Shown here in pieces: positions 24,101 to 36,000 of a stretch of 64,000 bases of DNA (its first letter is position 1; every line of letters starts with the position of its first letter). The position numbers were made by a program, and so were the translations under genes. Origin of the DNA: Isoetes taiwanensis (taxonomy: Eukaryota > Streptophyta > Lycopodiopsida > Isoetales > Isoetaceae); contig JAJEKV010000072.1 of the NCBI GenBank assembly GCA_021234155.1, positions 6,883,335 through 6,947,334 on the forward strand, in the 5' to 3' direction. The notes below the pieces were generated by a model that worked only from the letters and a program-made list of their open reading frames with translations, did no database searches and was not told the DNA's origin.

Positions 24101-25135
24101 ATTCACGCCATTCAAGAACCGTCCGCCCGGCTGAAATGAAAGTGGTTGCATCGACATAGCAATTTTATGTGCAACTAACTCTAAAATGAGTAGTCGCTTA
24201 GTGGATCTTTATGGCGGTGTAATAACCCGGTTGTAACCGAATTTTGTATTTGTTGCTATTCCTTGTCTCTAATGTTAATCTTAATCTAATCCAGGTGCTT
24301 GTATGAGACATTGCCTTCGAAAGTGAAAGAGCAAAATCTTTTTTATTCCGCTTACAACTATATAAGGTTTAGAGAAGCTACCAGCAGCAAAGAAAAGAAA
24401 GGGTGAATCGGTGAAGGATCGAATGTCATTGAAATAGTGAAATCAGGGATGAAGGGATTGTGGTAGCTAAATGCCATCATATCCTTGCACCTATCCTTGA
24501 GAATGACCATTTTGTCTCGGGCTGTTTTACGCCACACCATCGATTCCAAGATCCTACCTGCACCAGGAATTCACGTCTTGAATCCTCTTACAGGTTATGC
24601 GACGAACGAGAAAGCAATCAAAGGGTATGTAATACTTTAAGTTGTTGCTTTGCTTTTCTTCGCTAATTCGGTCTGCTAAATTTCGTGATATGTAGGCTGC
24701 ACACACAAATGTTAACCACATCGATCGGTCAAGTATCTAGAGGCGTCGATTTCATGAAGAGAAATAATGTTAATCGGATTCAAAACAAGTAGAGGTGCCC
24801 AAAGAGGCCGATTTAACATCATGTGGATTGTATCTGATGGGATTTATGCACAAATATATTGAAGCTCTTGTCTCTGGTAGAGATATGGAAGTAAGTTGTA
24901 TGCCTTCCCTTGTATGTACTGCATCTCATGTTCCTTTAAATATTTCTAACCTTATTTATGGATGTCACAGATTACATCTAAATGGTTCTCTCATGAATAC
25001 GCCATGTCACGACGACAATTTCTAATAGATGCTTTGGTCATGCATTGTGATGCCAATCCGAAAGAACGTATCGACCCCAGCCGGATCCTCGATTTCGAAA
25101 TGATCATGAGTGCAGTATCTGATTTTGCAAGATGA
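21113..25135 (+). CDS. Accessory gene of copy B: FKVNW-like segment, coiled coil, RING-like finger, linker, Ulp1-type protease
   Basis: Exon 1 (21113-21587) starts with a basic MTKQLGTKTSPRK and ends in SIDWDEAKSKCKSSFKRL, before a GTAATT donor; an acceptor CCTCAG follows at 21642. A coiled-coil region is next, then at about 22175-22330 a RING-like finger, PLCGHTYCLFC, with a second pair in NTCVHDC. Exon MGSIKKGRSKTAG (22937-22975) is shared with copy E. Acidic linker exons lie at 23.3-23.76 kb. The C48 protease domain follows: AKCHHILAP and the catalytic-type His near 24510, PGIHVLNPLTG near 24575, and SCGLYLMGFMHKYIEAL with the probable nucleophile Cys near 24820. The last exon (24971-25135) begins ITSKWFSHEYAMSRRQFLI. 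Ulp1-like enzymes cleave SUMO or ubiquitin-like tails. Here the Asp position is Asn and the oxyanion Gln position is Glu. Stops and frame changes at 21.7-22.05 kb and 24.4-24.55 kb make activity doubtful. Coordinates span all pieces; introns are not fully resolved. Confidence 0.6.
23778..24043 (+). repeat. 133-bp tandem duplication containing a small exon
   Basis: Units 23778-23910 and 23911-24043 are almost identical. Each contains an acceptor TTTTGCAG, the codons for GLNHWKQRLEG, and a GTATCA donor-like sequence. An exon of the accessory gene has therefore been duplicated together with its flanking intron sequence. Confidence 0.9.
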
Positions 25136-25357
25136 ACTATGTAAATGGGCTTTATATATATCTTTTGTTCACATTTGTGTTCACATTTCCTATCATAAGG
25201 AATGTGTAAATGACACTATGCTGAATAGTATACTACTAATAGTATACTTTATGACTATGTAAGAAAAAAGATTTCTAATTTAAAGAAGCCTTGTACCCTT
25301 TTTGGTCAATCAAAACAGTTACTTGATTGTTTCGACTGATATATTTTGTGACCTTGT

Positions 25358-25665
25358 ACCACACCATACCCCACAACACCACACCACAATCCACAACACC
25401 ACACCACCACACCCCACCACACTCCACCACACCACATCATACCACCACACACACCACTACACACACCACCCCACCACCACACCCCACCACCACCACACAC
25501 CACACCACCACCCCCCACCACCACACTCCACCACCGCTCCACACTCCACCATTTGGTGTATGGTGTATGGTGTGTGGTGAATGGTGTGGTGTGTGGTGGG
25601 ATGTGCTTGTTCTGGTGAATATGATAGTTGGTGTATGGTCTATGGTGTATGGTGAATGGTGTTCA
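25358..25665. repeat. CA-rich then TG-rich microsatellite forming a large imperfect hairpin
   Basis: From 25358 to about 25552 the plus strand is made of CCACACCA-type units; from 25553 to 25665 it is made of TGGTGTATGG-type units, largely complementary to the first part. It lies between the convergent 3' ends of the two genes of copy B. Confidence 0.95.
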
Positions 25666-25739
25666 ACTCCCACCTGCCACAATGATCAGCATTCTCACAA
25701 GCAGGCCAATCAAAATTGATGCATGCCTTACAAAAACAT

Positions 25740-28205
25740 GAAAGAGATCTACACATTAACTTTGTTGGATCATTTGGATCTATGGATGATACGCTAACGA
25801 AGAGATTGCACCCCTTTTTGGGAGCACATCAAATCTTTGGGAGCGGTCAATGTCGGACACCTTCCAAAATATCCTTTCCACATCAGAAATTTTCTCTTCA
25901 AGAACCTCACATGCGGTTTACGCATTTTTTATCACTTTCCCATCTTTTTTTTTCTTTGTTACGCCTCGAGCCATAGTTTGGCTATGGCTCCTTCTCAAAT
26001 CATGTGTGCCCTTCCCATATCACGAGCCAAAGAAATTCCAGTGCATTCTGATCTTATGCTCTTGATGATACCTAGTTACATGATAGAAAGCTCTTCTCGA
26101 CTTGAATTGGGCTGCACACCCGTCGGACCAAACTAAGTGGTATTTCATATGACCAAGCACCATTTTCTTTCAGCCAATTGAGGTGCATCTTGAATGCTTT
26201 TTGTACAAAGTGAGTATCATGTGTTTTGTCATCCGAAATAAAGAAGTGCACACATTTCCTCATTTTACCCCTGTACCTTGAACATCATTGATGTGGACCA
26301 ATATGTGATTTGTTCATTGTACCAATGTTGTGCTTGAATCTCGTTGAATGGCTTCAAAGTATAATTCTCAGAAATTAACAACCGATAATACGATCCACGA
26401 AGACTCTTCATGGATTCCTTGAATTGTTTGCTCGCCAATGTGCCACAAAGTTATGATATACAAACCGACATATGATCAAACATGTTATCCAACATATCTT
26501 TGGAGCTGCCTTTCTTGTCAATTAGCTTTAGTCTTCGTGAAGTTCCTTTCTTGAGGGGCTCATTGCGTAACCATAGACTTGCCAGTCAAGCGTTTGATCA
26601 ATCGCTCCTTGTATTCTCTTGGACACAACTCAATTAATTGTTTCCCACAATTTCCACAATCGATTTGATACATTGTAGCTTATGCCACTCGTTGCTGCGC
26701 CTCTCGTCACATACCATAGCCCTCCAAAATGTGCTAACATTATCAAATGTCTTGTCCTTGGCTTGACATATTCCAACATGAGCTTCGGATCGCGCACACA
26801 CCACAATTGCACGAACAATTTTCATGGAGTCTTGACCTCATCAAATTAAATGCACGCTTGTACGGATCGATTGCTCATGTTTCCACTTTAACAACATGTG
26901 TTTCTTTCCTTTAGCTTTCTAATGCAAGAAGGTTTTAAGTATTCAAATTTCCTAAGCCCAATCCGAACCTCACGGATCTTGATCCACAAAATTCTGGAAT
27001 AATTGACTGTAAAATTACGGTGAAATAAAATTAGTCACCTCATTACATTACATTACATTACATACAAATCTTTTACATATTCAAGACCCTAAACTCCCAC
27101 ACATACATGTACATTCGACATGAATTTTATTTCATTTACTATGAAGTCACATAATTTTTTGACAATTAATACATCTCCACACTAATTTCTTCTTAGTTTT
27201 GCCTACATCTACAATACATCCGAATATACATATAAACAAATATACATCCAGAATATACATGTAAACAAATATACATGTATGCGTGTTGCCATGAAATAAT
27301 TTGACATTTCCATGTAGAACAACTAGGGCGATAAACATCTACATTACATTCAAAAGTAAAGAAATGCATTTACAAACTTTACATCGGTGTTACAAAATAA
27401 AAAGACATCTTTATTCTACCAAAAAGTAAAGAAATCTACAAACTTTACATCAAGTGTTACAAAATAAAAACATCTTTATTCGAAAAACAAAATGCAATTC
27501 TGACTAAATTATAGTCGCATTACTGTGTAATGTCAATATATTGAATTGGTTGTGTCCTCTTCTTCATGACATCTCTAATTTTTGGTGAAACCTTTGAGTT
27601 ATCTAACCAAAACCGAGCAACCATATCCTTCATAGCCTGATCTATCGTTATTTGTTCTTGGATTTCGACACGCTAATGCCCACAGATTTGTTCCACCTAG
27701 TGACATTCTTTTCCTTCTCTCCACTTCTTTGGTTTCATATTTCTAGGATGTATTTTCAGCAACTTAGTCTGCTAGTGAAGTCTTCGTAATTCTCCTTCCT
27801 CTCCAACCACCATAGATAGTACAGTAATGCTTTGCGACAAGTCCTTTTGTCATTGCTATTTGTATTTTTGACGTCTTGGAGGCCATCCTTTAAATTCTTT
27901 ACCAGATCTGTTTTCACGATAGCCTCTTGAGGCCTTCCAATGACTGGCTCAAATAGGAATTGCAATCTTTTGTCCTGCAATAATCTTCTTGCAAATATAC
28001 TTTGTTGTTTTGGAGTCAAATTAGATACCTCATTCATTATGAGATTTGCAGAAGCATTCACCTTTCTTCTAATTGGCTTTGTCACGTATCCACCCCTACA
28101 AACCCTCTGTTTCGATTTTCTTTGCCTGCTTGTAACAGTGCTTTCCGAAAATTCATCAACAGGAGGATTGAAATCTGAAAATATGGTTCATTCTAAAGGT
28201 TCATA
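25740..28205 (-). pseudogene. DDE transposase of copy B, degenerate
   Basis: After an acceptor TTTTCAG near 28174 the minus strand encodes the N-terminal helical domain: LTPKQQSIFARRLLQDKRL then LFEPVIGRPQEAIVK and LKDGLQDVK (28085-27800). It aligns with LAPNQRYLFASRFLQDHRL and LFEPVIGLPSQAVVK in copy E. A Cys/Trp-rich segment at 26825-26640 (GICQAKDKTFDNVSTFWRAM) aligns with VCQAQKLTFCNVSTLWREM in E. The DDE core follows at about 26390-25990: ISENYTLKPFNEIQAQHW, then WSDGCAAQ-like and WNFFGS.YGKGTHD blocks in broken frames. Only the second catalytic Asp and the terminal acidic block can be placed. Several stops and shifts indicate an inactive copy. The first exon is missing or lies beyond 28205. 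Confidence 0.65.
27042..27065. repeat. (ATTAC)n microsatellite
   Basis: About five ATTAC units lie in an intron or decayed part of the copy B transposase. Confidence 0.8.
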
Positions 28206-28213
28206 TTAGGGTA

Positions 28214-28280
28214 GAAGCATGAAAGGGTGATTGAATTTTTTTGTATATTGATGTAAAAATTTGAACTGGGCATATAATGT
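28214..28280 (+). repeat. Solo transposon end, left-type orientation
   Basis: GGGTAGAAGCATGAAAGGGTG matches the left end of copy B at all but one position over 21 bp. The following sequence (TGTAAAAATTTGAACTGGG) resembles the sequence inside the left end of copy E (TGTAAACTTTTGAACGGG). It therefore points rightward, though no transposase lies to the right. Confidence 0.6.
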
Positions 28281-29158
28281 TTTTGTTACTTCTTAAGCAT
28301 GTTTATTTGCACATATGTATTTGTTTAATTGGATCAGTTCAAAACAGTAACGATACAACTGTTCTTCTATTTAAAACATGCTTGAAAGTTTAAAATAGCA
28401 TTTTGGAAAGAGAAAGCTCTCTACAACATATGTTTGACTTATGGAATTTAAGTAATGGTATGGCATTCTTTATGGTTTGGCAATCTAATAGTTTGCTGGG
28501 AATATTAAAGCATAAGGCATTAAAGAATATGAACATTTGACTTAAGTCTGTGGATTTCATTAACAGTTTCATGGGGAAAATGCCGTTAGCGCCTAAGACA
28601 CCGTTCTTGGCCGGCTAGGGGGCAGCGGCCGCCCTCCCTCCCGCAAGCCATCATAGCGGATTAATGCAGCGAAATTAGATCTTTTGGATGCTAGCAAGGC
28701 AGATGGACAGAGTTTTCCTGTGACAGAACAACAGATGCGTAGATTTCTTCCTTTTTTCGGCGGCAATTCTTGGGCAGTAGGTATCCACTAACGTGGTTTC
28801 TTTCTTTGATGCATACGCATTATGTCTATTCCTTTAGAGTAGACATGCTGAAAGGGTAAATCCAGCAGCAGTTGGAGGTCGGCTTATAAGGTAAAGAAGG
28901 AAAGAAGCTGCAAGATTTGAAAAAGGAATTGATTTATGTCATATATGAAGTAAAATCTAGTTCTTGGAAAATCTATTCATGGTCTTTTTCTTCCACCATT
29001 TCTTTCTAGCAGACATGTCTGGTAGATGAATTGGACGATCAGAAAGATGTTTTTCGGATAGGAGAACCCTTTTGATCAGCACATAATTTCTGAGATTTGA
29101 ATTGGAAATGCAAAGACAACAGGTTCTATGACTAATTTCTTGGTGCGAAAAGATTATT
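28281..29158. other. No supported gene
   Basis: A+T-rich sequence with a short G+C-rich patch at 28590-28650. No domain or RNA gene recognised. Confidence 0.3.
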
Positions 29159-29360
29159 TTGAGCACTCGGTTCTTGGTACTGCTATGCCAAGAACCTCAT
29201 GACCAGAATAAGTACTGATGCTTCACTAGTTATGCTCAAATATATGTTTGAGTGAAAGATTATTCTAAGCACTCAGTTCTTGGTACTGCTATGCCAAGAA
29301 CCTCATGACCAGAATAAGTACTGACGCTTAACTGGTTATGCTAAAATATATGTTTGAGTA
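29159..29360. repeat. Tandem duplication of about 100 bp
   Basis: The segment with GAGCACTCGGTTCTTGG, CTATGCCAAGAACC and ATATATGTTTGAGT is repeated with few changes about 105 bp downstream. Each unit also contains a short inverted repeat, GTTCTTGG with CCAAGAAC. Confidence 0.85.
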
Positions 29361-32205
29361 AGCGCTCGCTCAGGTACTGATGCTTGAGCATCTTTCTAGT
29401 CTGTTCTTGTGTCATACAGATATACAGCTATGCCTTGCACTGAGTAAGGTTAGGTTTTCCTATTCCTCTCCTAAGAAATTTTGGAGTATTCAACTGATTT
29501 CTCTAAGAAGATTACATCATTCAGAAGCCAGCATGGTTTGCCTTTGTATTATCATTCATCTACTAGTTACCAGGTGGGAAGAGTAATCCGAGCACGTCAA
29601 GCATATCAGCTATCAGAGCAATTCATGTGCTTCATGTATATCTGTTGTAGAGCATCTAATAAGTTTCTGCAAAATAGAGAATGAAGATGTTGAGATTACT
29701 CTTGTAGTGCTTCTCTATGAGCACGAAACATTGTACTTTTTATCTATATAATACAAAAATTCTCGTTCCCAAAAAAAAAAAAAAAAAAAAAAAAAACCCG
29801 GCCTGAACTAGTTAAAACTAGACCAGACATCTGCCTCGGTCAATCCCTTGGCAGTATTATCCTCCCATTACTAGAATGAGCCTTTCTAGCATGGTACCCC
29901 ATGTCCCATCCACATCAAAGAAACATTAGTCAGCATAAGCAATAAACTTTCTCACAATACTTGCCTGTGAGGCATGTTACATTTTAAATTCCTGGAATAT
30001 TAAATCAATTGCCAAATAAGCCATTTAATGCAATGTATTCCTTTAGAAATTGAATCCATAATATTATAGTGTAATAAAATATTTATTACACGAGTTTATA
30101 ATGCATGCAATCAGCCTTTCTTATTTTAGATGCACAGCCATGTTCATAATATCAACGACAACCTTTTCAATTAATTCGTGCTTCATATTTGGCTATCAAC
30201 CATCATGCTGCCTTGTCTAAAAATTCATAAAGCTTACCCCAAACTGTAGAGTATAGCTCATTATCATTCAGTGTACTTAAAACAATTTAAGATCTATCCA
30301 TAGTTGCACAAAGACTTCAAGTAGTACATCTCTGGCCTGTTTCTCTTCAAATTCTCCATATTCCTTCAAGCCGAAAAAAACTTTTGAAAGCATAAGCTAC
30401 AATGAGAAGAGAGTCCCGTACCTGCAGCCATTCAATACACGATTAGCATGATGATGGTAAACATGCAAGGGCCAAAAGGTACATTGGGACTCTCAGTTTA
30501 TCACTGATCACCCATTGTGCCTTTTGCCCTCAGTTAATTTAAGCCAGAAAGGACATGGAGTTAGAAATTTATGCTAGAGCATTCACATTTCACAAGAAAT
30601 CAGAGCTTTAACTTGCTCAATCCCTCTTATTATTTAAATAAGGCTCCTGCCATTGTATAACCATAGATTTAGAATTAGAATGTATGCCATAAAAATATGT
30701 TTGATCCTAATTTTCCACTCGAAAAATTACAGTGCAGCAGCTTCAACTTTTAATTAACCTGCTCAGCAATAGATCAATCTATTTCTACAAGGCTTCCTGC
30801 CAATATAGATCTACAAAATCCATAACAGGAATGTCCTGTTAAGATAATATATAAACCTACATGAACCTACAATATATGCATGTTCGATCACATAGATCTA
30901 AGTATTCAGAAAGTTTTTATTAAAAAAGAATGAGCTTCTAATAGCAAACTTTTAAGAAGCTGTAAAAGAACCTGGTTCTCGTTTGAGTCGACATCGTTAT
31001 CTCCATCATTTTGAGTTATATGGATGCCTTTTGCAAAGTAGAACTGGAGTTCAGGGCACAATCGTTCATCTTAAGCCTTTTCTGTGGTAGATATCGTCAT
31101 AAGCTTTAAGGACAAACTGTGCAGAAAGAACATGATCAAAAATATTTTGTTCTGTTCATAGCTTGACCTTGAGCAAAAGTCGTGAATCTCTTCATCACGA
31201 ATCTAACCCCTGCCTATTAATCCATGAAATCCGTAATCCGGATTTTCCATGCCTTAGCTTTCTATAGCTTGATAAGAATCCATGAAGCTAAGCAATCCAC
31301 TGCCTAAATCCACTATGATAATGCACTGCAGAAACAGAGTCGGAACCCACAAAGCTTGGGTCATCCGAAACCTCCACTATGGTGCACTATGCCCTAAGTT
31401 TAAGGACGAACTGTACAGAAAGACTAGCCTGAAGGAAAATATTTCGCTTTGATAAAGAAACTACAAATGTAAGTAGTTGGATGATAACTGCTTTGGTTTT
31501 TCTTATCATTTGCCTTCCACGGCATGGCTTCGCCACAACTGAGTTTGCAACGTCCATCAGAGTGCTAAGATACAAGGATACAGCCTGGATCCCTGCAAAA
31601 ACAAGGTCGGAACACCCAAAAATCCGAGCAATCCGCCGCTACAGATTAGGGCTTATGTTTGGGTGAATCTCATCCACTACATTAGGTTTCGATTTTTTGG
31701 AAACCCATATCACTGTAGTTAAACATAGGTAAGGTTTAAATGCAAGCTGGCTACTTTACCTTTGTATTTCTGTATATGCAAATAAGGTCAATTTGTTTGC
31801 TGGCTATACACCATGGTGTATTTTGTGTCAGCCCAAGTCCACAACCATTCTTCCTTGTGCACTACTCTTTAGGCCATAGTCATACTAATGCCCCAAGTAT
31901 TTTAGTAAATATCTTTGTATATTAAATATCCATCACCTTTAGTTAGAGCAATTTTAGACAGCAGTCATCACATTATGCACGATTTTTTTCTTTTTTAATA
32001 AAGGATCATCTGTAGTAATTTTTTGGGGAACAATTTAGTCCATGAATCCACATCTAGTTAGAACATAGAAACCTCAAGGCCACATTATGATATAATTTGT
32101 GCAAGCCCTATGCTGTGTACACCATCCGTGTACTGATCTCAGTTTTCCAAAACCTTCCCAAACTTAGGGGAGATGGAGCATGCTTAAGCATAATAATCAT
32201 AATAA

Positions 32206-32237
<32 letters not shown>

Positions 32238-34983
32238 CGGAGACAGCTAGTCCAGACAACAATCCTACTAGCAGTTCAAACTACATTGGTCAATCCCTCT
32301 GTAGTCTTATCATTCCATACATTCGTTGAGCCAACAAAAGATGGTGCATCATACAATGGACAAAAAGTTAACTAACTTTAGAACTTGTTGATCAATTTCA
32401 AAGGTCCAGTATTTTAATCTGCATGTTCCACCACAAGGACCTATCTATGGTCAACATTGCTTTTCCCATGCAGATTCATAAAACAACACTACTCTTTGAC
32501 AATAGGATTCCAAGATTTCATCGATTTCATAGCTAGAAGACCATGTTTTTAGAATTATCTGGAAATCCGAAGCATATTTCCTTTCAAAAAGTTTCCATTG
32601 ATTTTTAATCATTACAATAGGACATGTATCATCATGTAGATTCTAGAAAAAAGTTTTTCATAACGGTTTATCCATTCCATATGGCTTATCAGGAGAATCT
32701 TGGCACATATTATAGTGAGAACTTGGCCTTTATCCCTGGTATAAAATCTGTGCACCTATTCTAGCTTCTGGCCATTGATAATGTTTAAGCCCCTTAATAT
32801 TCAGATTATAGAAAACTGATATTAGGAAACTCTCCACTAAACTGCAGAACTGGAGATTAATATGTATCTATTGTATCAAAAGAAATAAAAGTTTAAATGT
32901 GAGTTCCAGTATTCCAAGAACACGATAGCAGACTTCAGCTAATTGAATAGGCGGTGTACTCCACCACGCCAATTGCTTGATCCTTGTATTCCTTTGAGCT
33001 AAAACATACCATAACAGCAAAAACCAGCACAATGGGAGAAGAAGTACCACGTACCTGCAGCCAATCATGTATAAGTTAGCAATAATCTTGGTAACTATAC
33101 AAGGGCCAAAAGGTACATTGGGTGCCCCTCACCCATTGTACCTTTTTGCTCTTGATTAGTAGAAGCATAATAGGATTGCAAAGATCAAAGTCGGAAATCT
33201 ATATATCCAAGCCATTATATTTCTAGAATACTCATTTCTACAACTTGGACTATTTCTCAATAACATAACAGTTTAGATCCGCTTTAAATAAGCGGCTTGC
33301 AATTATGTTCAATATTCTCACATGCGGAAACAAGCACACAAAATGCTATTTACTTGGATATGTCTTAAACTAGCTTGTCCCTGTATATCCATTTCTTCTA
33401 CTTAGAATAAAAAATACAACTACTAGAAAGCCATAATGGAGCAAATATCCGAGTTAGATATTCAGGGTTTAGGCTTCATTAGTTGAAATGTAAAATATTC
33501 TCAAAAGCAAGCTTCAATAGTTAAAGCATTGCTTACATAATCCCACAAAGGAGATGCATAATATAACTATTTAAGAATGTTTAGACCTATTTGTATCTTG
33601 TCCTCATAACTTAGGTCAGAAAATCCACTCATTTTGATAAAATCAAATTTTTTGTTTTTAGAGATAGTTAAACCAATTATCAGGATTAAACTTGGCTATT
33701 GGATATGTCTTAAAACTAGCTTACAATTTCTTCTACTAGAATAAAAATACAAACTAAAAGCCATAAATTCGAGATGCATAAGCCCTCTTAACTATTTAAG
33801 AATGTTATAAGTACCTATTTGTATCTTGTCCTCATAACTTAGAGCTGTAAAATCATGCAGCTACATTATGTATTTACCAATTAAATCTTTTGAGGATAAT
33901 ACATCGCCTCAAATTTTGTTTTAGAGATAGTTAAACCACCTGTTATTAAATCAGATAGAGGCAGCACTAGCCTACATCATTCTTCTATAGATATTCTCTC
34001 GAGAATAGGAGAAACTTGTTTCTACATGTAGATCTGTATCTCGTTTTTAAATTTATAGGCATAGGTTAAAAAAAGAATACGGATTTAGGCATATGACTCT
34101 ATGCTAAACACATGTTGCCGCAGTCTATAGCGGTGATTCTCTCGAGCACATGCATCCGGATCACATTTTTGGTCCAAAAACTTTTGCCACAGAGGCCTTC
34201 TTTCCGAGCCATGGCACCAAGATAAGCCCTCCTAATCCAAATCGATTTTTGCGGAGCTTTTTCGTGCAAATTTAGCCGAGCTAGCCACAACTTCATGGAA
34301 CTCCATCTCGGAACTCTGAATCCAACATTTAATTTTGCAAAACCTAAATGGCTATGCCATATTGTAATTCAAGTTAATAAAAACGATTTTCCATAAGCTG
34401 GGCTTTAATTATGCCAAAATCCTTTATAGTGCCAACATAATGCCTCCAACATTTAATTTTGCCCAATGGGTTCAAACTTTGATTACTCTCTTAGCAACAG
34501 CCATAAAGAAGGGTGCAGGGTATTTAGAGGTCGGTGGATTTCCCAAAGGGATTTAGCCTTAAAATTCTTATTAAATTACAAAGGCTCTTCAATTCCAATG
34601 GGTAAGCATATTATATCACCTTATTAGCATTCCCCTGAAATATATTTTTAACCTATGGCACATAGTGCCAAACTTAGATTTACACACAGCTTTTCCCCAA
34701 AAGATTGGGTTCACCTTTGCATGTAATTCAAGTCCCCTATATGTTCTATACTACCTTAGCATAAAATGTCCAACTTAGATTAACTCACAGGTCCTTCCCA
34801 ATAGGTTGGATTTGCCTTATTGGGTCTGCTTCATGCCGGTTATTTAAGGTGCATGCCTGTTCTGCACTTGTTAATACATGCACATGCACATGTTATGCCT
34901 TTTTAACAGGCTAGTTATGCCTCTTTAACATTTGCAAACACATGTTCAAGGACTAACATAAAAAAAAAAAAAAAAAAAAAAAA
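29361..34983 (+). repeat. Repeat region with three poly(A) tracts at 29772, 32213 and 34960
   Basis: Poly(A) tracts of about 20 or more lie at 29772-29795, 32213-32237 and 34960-34983. The intervals (about 2.4 and 2.7 kb) share diverged blocks. After the first two tracts both have CAGACA.., then TCAATCCCT, then GTATTATC or GTCTTATC. About 600-800 bp later both have ACCTGCAGCCA, then GGGCCAAAAGGTACATTGGG. They look like two related retroinsertions, or an old duplication, with tails on the plus strand. No coding domain was recognised in either, and this whole stretch has no supported gene. Confidence 0.5.
33108..33146. repeat. Perfect 17-bp-arm hairpin
   Basis: AAAAGGTACATTGGGTG and CACCCATTGTACCTTTT flank a 5-base loop. 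A diverged version with a longer loop occurs at 30473-30529, at the corresponding place in the related repeat. Confidence 0.9.
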
Positions 34984-35199
34984 GTCTGTGGATTTGGTAA
35001 TGACTGTATTGTATGTTCATGGACACAAGTGATAGTGTTTATAAGACTGTCCCTATATACAAGTGGAGCTGATAAGTCTGGTCTAACCAAGGGATGCCTT
35101 GGCAAGGCCAGATGTCCGAATCTTGTCTTCGTACAAGATGTTTTCTAAAAGCAAGGAGCACTCAGTAATGTGGCAAAGGCCATGGGCTGCAAAAATAAA

Positions 35200-35515
35200 A
35201 ACTCGTATATAAATTTTTATACGTATATAGCGTATATCGAGTGCGATATATGTATATGGCATATATCGAGTTCGATATACGCTATATACGCCATATAATT
35301 GTATAAAAATGACGCTTATATTTTGTGTATTATACGGAATTTTCCGGCCGGCTAAAATCGAAAATTAAAAAAAAAAATCGTATATCGAGTTCGATATACG
35401 CCGTATATCTAACTCGATATACATCATATATCGAACTCGATATATGCTGTATATTTGTATATCGAGTTCGATATATGCAGTATATCTAACTTGATATACG
35501 TTTGGTTTTGAATGT
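35200..35515. repeat. Palindromic TATATCGA..TCGATATA repeat cluster, copy 2
   Basis: At least six versions of the TATATCGAGTTCGATATA palindrome occur here. The right flank, TTTTGAATGTATAGTTAGGG, is the inverse of the left flank of the cluster at 13.38 kb, which supports a common mobile origin in opposite orientations. Confidence 0.8.
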
Positions 35516-35918
35516 ATAGTTAGGGTGCCAATAGTAGCACCGCTAACTAACATGGACCTTAATGTCTGCCCTAGAAGTAATATATCAGAAGGAAAATCAA
35601 AACTCTTCCATATTTGGCTGTTGTTGCTGTACTTTTAATCCCAGACAATTGCAGTCTTTGGTACAGATCAAGACATTTCACCGTGTTCTCCCTTTGCATT
35701 TGCCAGAGAAACAACAACCTAGGTATGCACAGTTGATTATGTAATCATGACAAATGCTTGATTAGCCAAAATAACCAAAAATTCAAACCATATAGTTATC
35801 TAAGGCAACAATTATGTGCAGTCCGTTTGGAATTATATAGGATTGAACATGTCTGCTAAACTGCAAATCATTTTTCCTTTCACAATTTCGCAGGAGATGT
35901 AGACATGATTTCTACTAA

Positions 35919-36000
35919 AGAATAGAATAGAATAGAATAGAATAGAATAGAATTGTTTTTATCGTCCACGGAGACCAATCGGCACTTCGATAGTTATTAC
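35919..36000 (-). repeat. Short retroelement 3' end with (TTCTA)n tail, copy 1
   Basis: On the minus strand a segment ending GGTCTCCGTGGACGATAAAA is followed by a run of TTCTA units (35919-35953). The same sequence and tail occur at 62.75 kb. A pentanucleotide tail after a conserved end is typical of a SINE or RTE-type retroposon 3' end. Confidence 0.65.

Larger units (their letters stand above)
20757..28213. mobile_element. Copy B of the two-gene DDE transposon family
   Basis: The left end is taken at 20757, GGGTAGAAGCACGAAAGGGTG, which resembles the left end of copy E at 48005. The accessory gene runs on the plus strand (21113-25135) and the transposase on the minus strand (about 28205-25740). 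They converge at a large CA/TG-rich hairpin at 25.36-25.67 kb. The right limit is uncertain. At 28214 the same 21-bp terminal motif occurs but in direct, not inverted, orientation, so it may be the left end of another insertion that truncated copy B, or an inverted end. No target duplication could be assigned. Confidence 0.7.

Noticed and set aside
25302-25719. His/Thr/Pro-rich and Gly/Val/Trp-rich proteins
   Set aside because: They are translations of the CCACACCA microsatellite on both strands.
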